Part shown: positions 61,936 through 64,000 of the stretch, one piece after another
Numbering within the stretch: position 1 is the first letter of the stretch
Layout: each line of letters starts with the position of its first letter
Source: Rhopalosiphum padi
Lineage: Eukaryota > Arthropoda > Insecta > Hemiptera > Aphididae
Direction of reading: 5' to 3'
DNA length: 64,000 nucleotides
NCBI RefSeq assembly: GCF_020882245.1
Contig: NC_083597.1
Coordinates: forward strand, 69,170,152 to 69,234,151
The notes under the pieces: model-generated
What the model was told of the DNA's origin: nothing
What the model saw: the letters and a program-made list of their open reading frames with translations, nothing else
Databases searched by the model: none
Translations under genes and position numbers: made by a program

Positions 61936-64000
61936 TAAGATTGGCGTATCCAATATTATTATCTTACCCGATAGAATATACTACTTATAAATCCATTCGC
62001 AAGCGTTGGATGTCCGTCCTTAAAATCAAGCACGTTTAAAGACAACATGTAGTACAGCCGTGGCGAATAATCCAACGGATATAATATACGTATATATCAC
62101 TAAACGAAGGTGCGTACCACTCGGAAACTTCAATAATTTATGTTATAAAATTAATAATAATTTTAAAATTTATTGATATTATACAGTATTGCAGTATAAT
62201 ATATTGATGTATTGTCTTGTTTTTAATTTGCGAGAAAAATTCAATATTATTTAGAACTTCGTTTTGAATTCTCTGCACAAATTTCGTTTCGATTAGGTTG
62301 GCGCTCGTAAGGGGGTGCGTTTTTTTCTGCACGATGTATGTTACACTTCCATTGCATGGGGTGTGTTTACACGAGCCTACAGCCGCCAATCAATATAATA
62401 TGGACGTGACTCAGGCAACGCTTTTAGTGTAATACAAAATTTGAAATAGGATACTAAAAGTCAATATAGATTAGTTTTTATATTAATATACTACGATTTA
62501 AAGTCAAGTTGTTTTTAACGGAAAAAAGCTTAGAATAAATCTAATAATTTTGTTTCTTTACGTACCTACATTTCACACCTTATATGTATCTAGATAAACC
62601 TATATTTTCTTTTAATTTATTCAATTAATGTATTGATAATTTTAATAAATTGATTATACTCAAGAAAGATGACTATACTTTATAGTTATTTTAAAAATAT
62701 ATTTCGTACTTATAGGTTAATATTATTATAATAACTACATCGCGTCTAATTCTCACGAATGTTTAGTTCTTAATCTAATGAATGTTATGAATGTTATGAT
62801 ACTAAAAGTATATTATTATAGGGTACTATTAATTTCGTTTATAATTTTATAAATATAATACACAGTTGCATGTATAGTAGTTTTATATTGTTATTATATA
62901 TTATAATATTTAGTATATTTTATAGTTTTATACTAAATTAATTTGTATTTAAAGGCCTATGATAGATTATTTAATGTTTACTTAAAATTAAACTATATTT
63001 ATGGAATAAACATTTTTTAGATTACGTTTGAAAATTATATTTTCTAGTGTGTTTACCTCGGAAACTGCATATTATAATTAAAACTGAAAATAATTGTCAT
63101 TACTTTATAGGTACTAGAACTTATAGTATTTATTTGATGTTATTCAAAATGATGATTACGACGACAAGTACTGGTTTTCTATTTTTCGTGTTGTAACTTA
63201 ACTTGTTGTTAATAATAACGATAGCCTAGGTAGTGTTAATCGTGACTAGTTGACCGACACATAATTTCTTAGGTACACAATGTTTTTTACCCATAATCTT
63301 GAGAAAAAAAATCGCTTTGAGGCATTTAAATTTCCGTGCCATCGAACTAGTGAAATATACCTGTACTCAGCAGTGTAGTTCATAGATGCTAAAACACTTA
63401 GTTAATGCGGTTGGTGGTACACCTAATAAAACTTGTTATTATTATTGTCGTCATTAACTATTTTTTTGAACCTTATCGAATTGAGAAATCTAGAAACTTG
63501 GTCAACCGTAGCTTTAAAATAACGTAAAAAATAGGCATATATTAATTTTAATTATAAATTTTACTTTAATGATATATTAATTTTTCTTTGTATTTATTAC
63601 GATTTTTATCAGGTAGGTACATTATTATAGTTTTGTTTATTTGATTTACAGTAAAATAAACAGTACATTGTATCTGTCTATACGCATGTATATCATTAAA
63701 ATAATTTTTCAACTTAGAGTCTCAGATCATTTTTAGAAATTTTGTCCTACAAAAAAATAGTAGTGAGTACATTATAATATAGATTATCATCCTGCAATAA
63801 CTTTTATTTTTATTCATTTTCTCGTTTCCCTATGTTGGAAAAATACGTTGGCCTTTGTTTAAAATTTAACTTGTTTATTTAGTTTGTTTTTCACTATTTT
63901 ATCGTTCTATTGATTATTAGTGTTACTCATACTATAACAACTACTTTTATAATTTATATTATTTACTGAGATTGTACTTCCAATTTCCAAACCAAAAATT

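Larger units (their letters stand above)
57818..64000. other. Probable long Btk29A intron, repeat-bearing
   Basis: No SH3, SH2 or kinase exon was found on the plus strand, so this should be intronic up to the window end. It carries a truncated repeat copy (59900-60130), a MITE (60258-60413) and a CpG-rich block (61610-61935). The remainder is AT-rich. Confidence 0.55.

Noticed and set aside
62138..62389. 83-codon minus-strand frame
   Set aside because: No recognisable motif, and the 3' half is AT-rich translation. Not supported.
1..64000. CRISPR arrays, tRNA, rRNA, bacterial-type operons or prophage
   Set aside because: Scanned for repeated spacers, cloverleaf-like blocks and compact coding. 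Nothing qualifies; the window is eukaryotic with introns.

Overview
The window is insect nuclear DNA: about three-quarters A+T, short introns with GT/AG borders, intact host genes, and many broken transposons. The mix of families, the frequent 'taggtacct' motif and the very low GC point to an aphid-like hemipteran. That is inference, because no species marker is present.

Host genes, reconstructed exon by exon with matching splice phases: a DNAJB13-like protein (+, 4332-10996, 6 exons, 298 aa, HPD motif lost); SF3A2, a U2 snRNP splicing factor (-, 18927-19909, 3 exons, 277 aa); API5, apoptosis inhibitor 5 (+, 23305-28754, 9 exons, 523 aa); MED7, a Mediator subunit (-, 50709-51622, 3 exons, 223 aa); and the 5' part of a Tec-family tyrosine kinase, Btk29A (+, coding from 53153, PH domain and Btk zinc motif only, continuing past the window). 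SF3A2 and API5 are divergent across 3.4 kb. MED7 and Btk29A are divergent across about 1.2 kb that looks like a shared promoter. A two-exon coiled-coil gene start (43768-44210) has no clear continuation.

The stretch from 29.4 to 48.3 kb is a transposon graveyard. In order it holds a PIF/Harbinger transposase relic, a hAT MITE, a SWIM/YqaJ-domain pseudogene split by a hAT-like MITE, a hAT transposase relic split by another MITE, a spliced Mutator-like transposase relic, a P-element/THAP9-type transposase with broken frame, a nearly complete Jockey-type LINE with an 11-bp target duplication, a Gypsy integrase fragment, and a second P-element-like C-terminal piece. Outside this block there are more MITEs with 8-bp target duplications, a foldback element, an inverted pair of repeats, and three copies of an interspersed repeat. 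One of those copies is nested inside a LINE relic in API5 intron 1.

No operon, CRISPR, tRNA or rRNA was seen. The most interesting new candidates are a 64-nt hairpin of pre-miRNA size in a Btk29A intron, a 60-nt phase-neutral cassette exon in the Btk29A PH domain, and the DnaJ protein without HPD.
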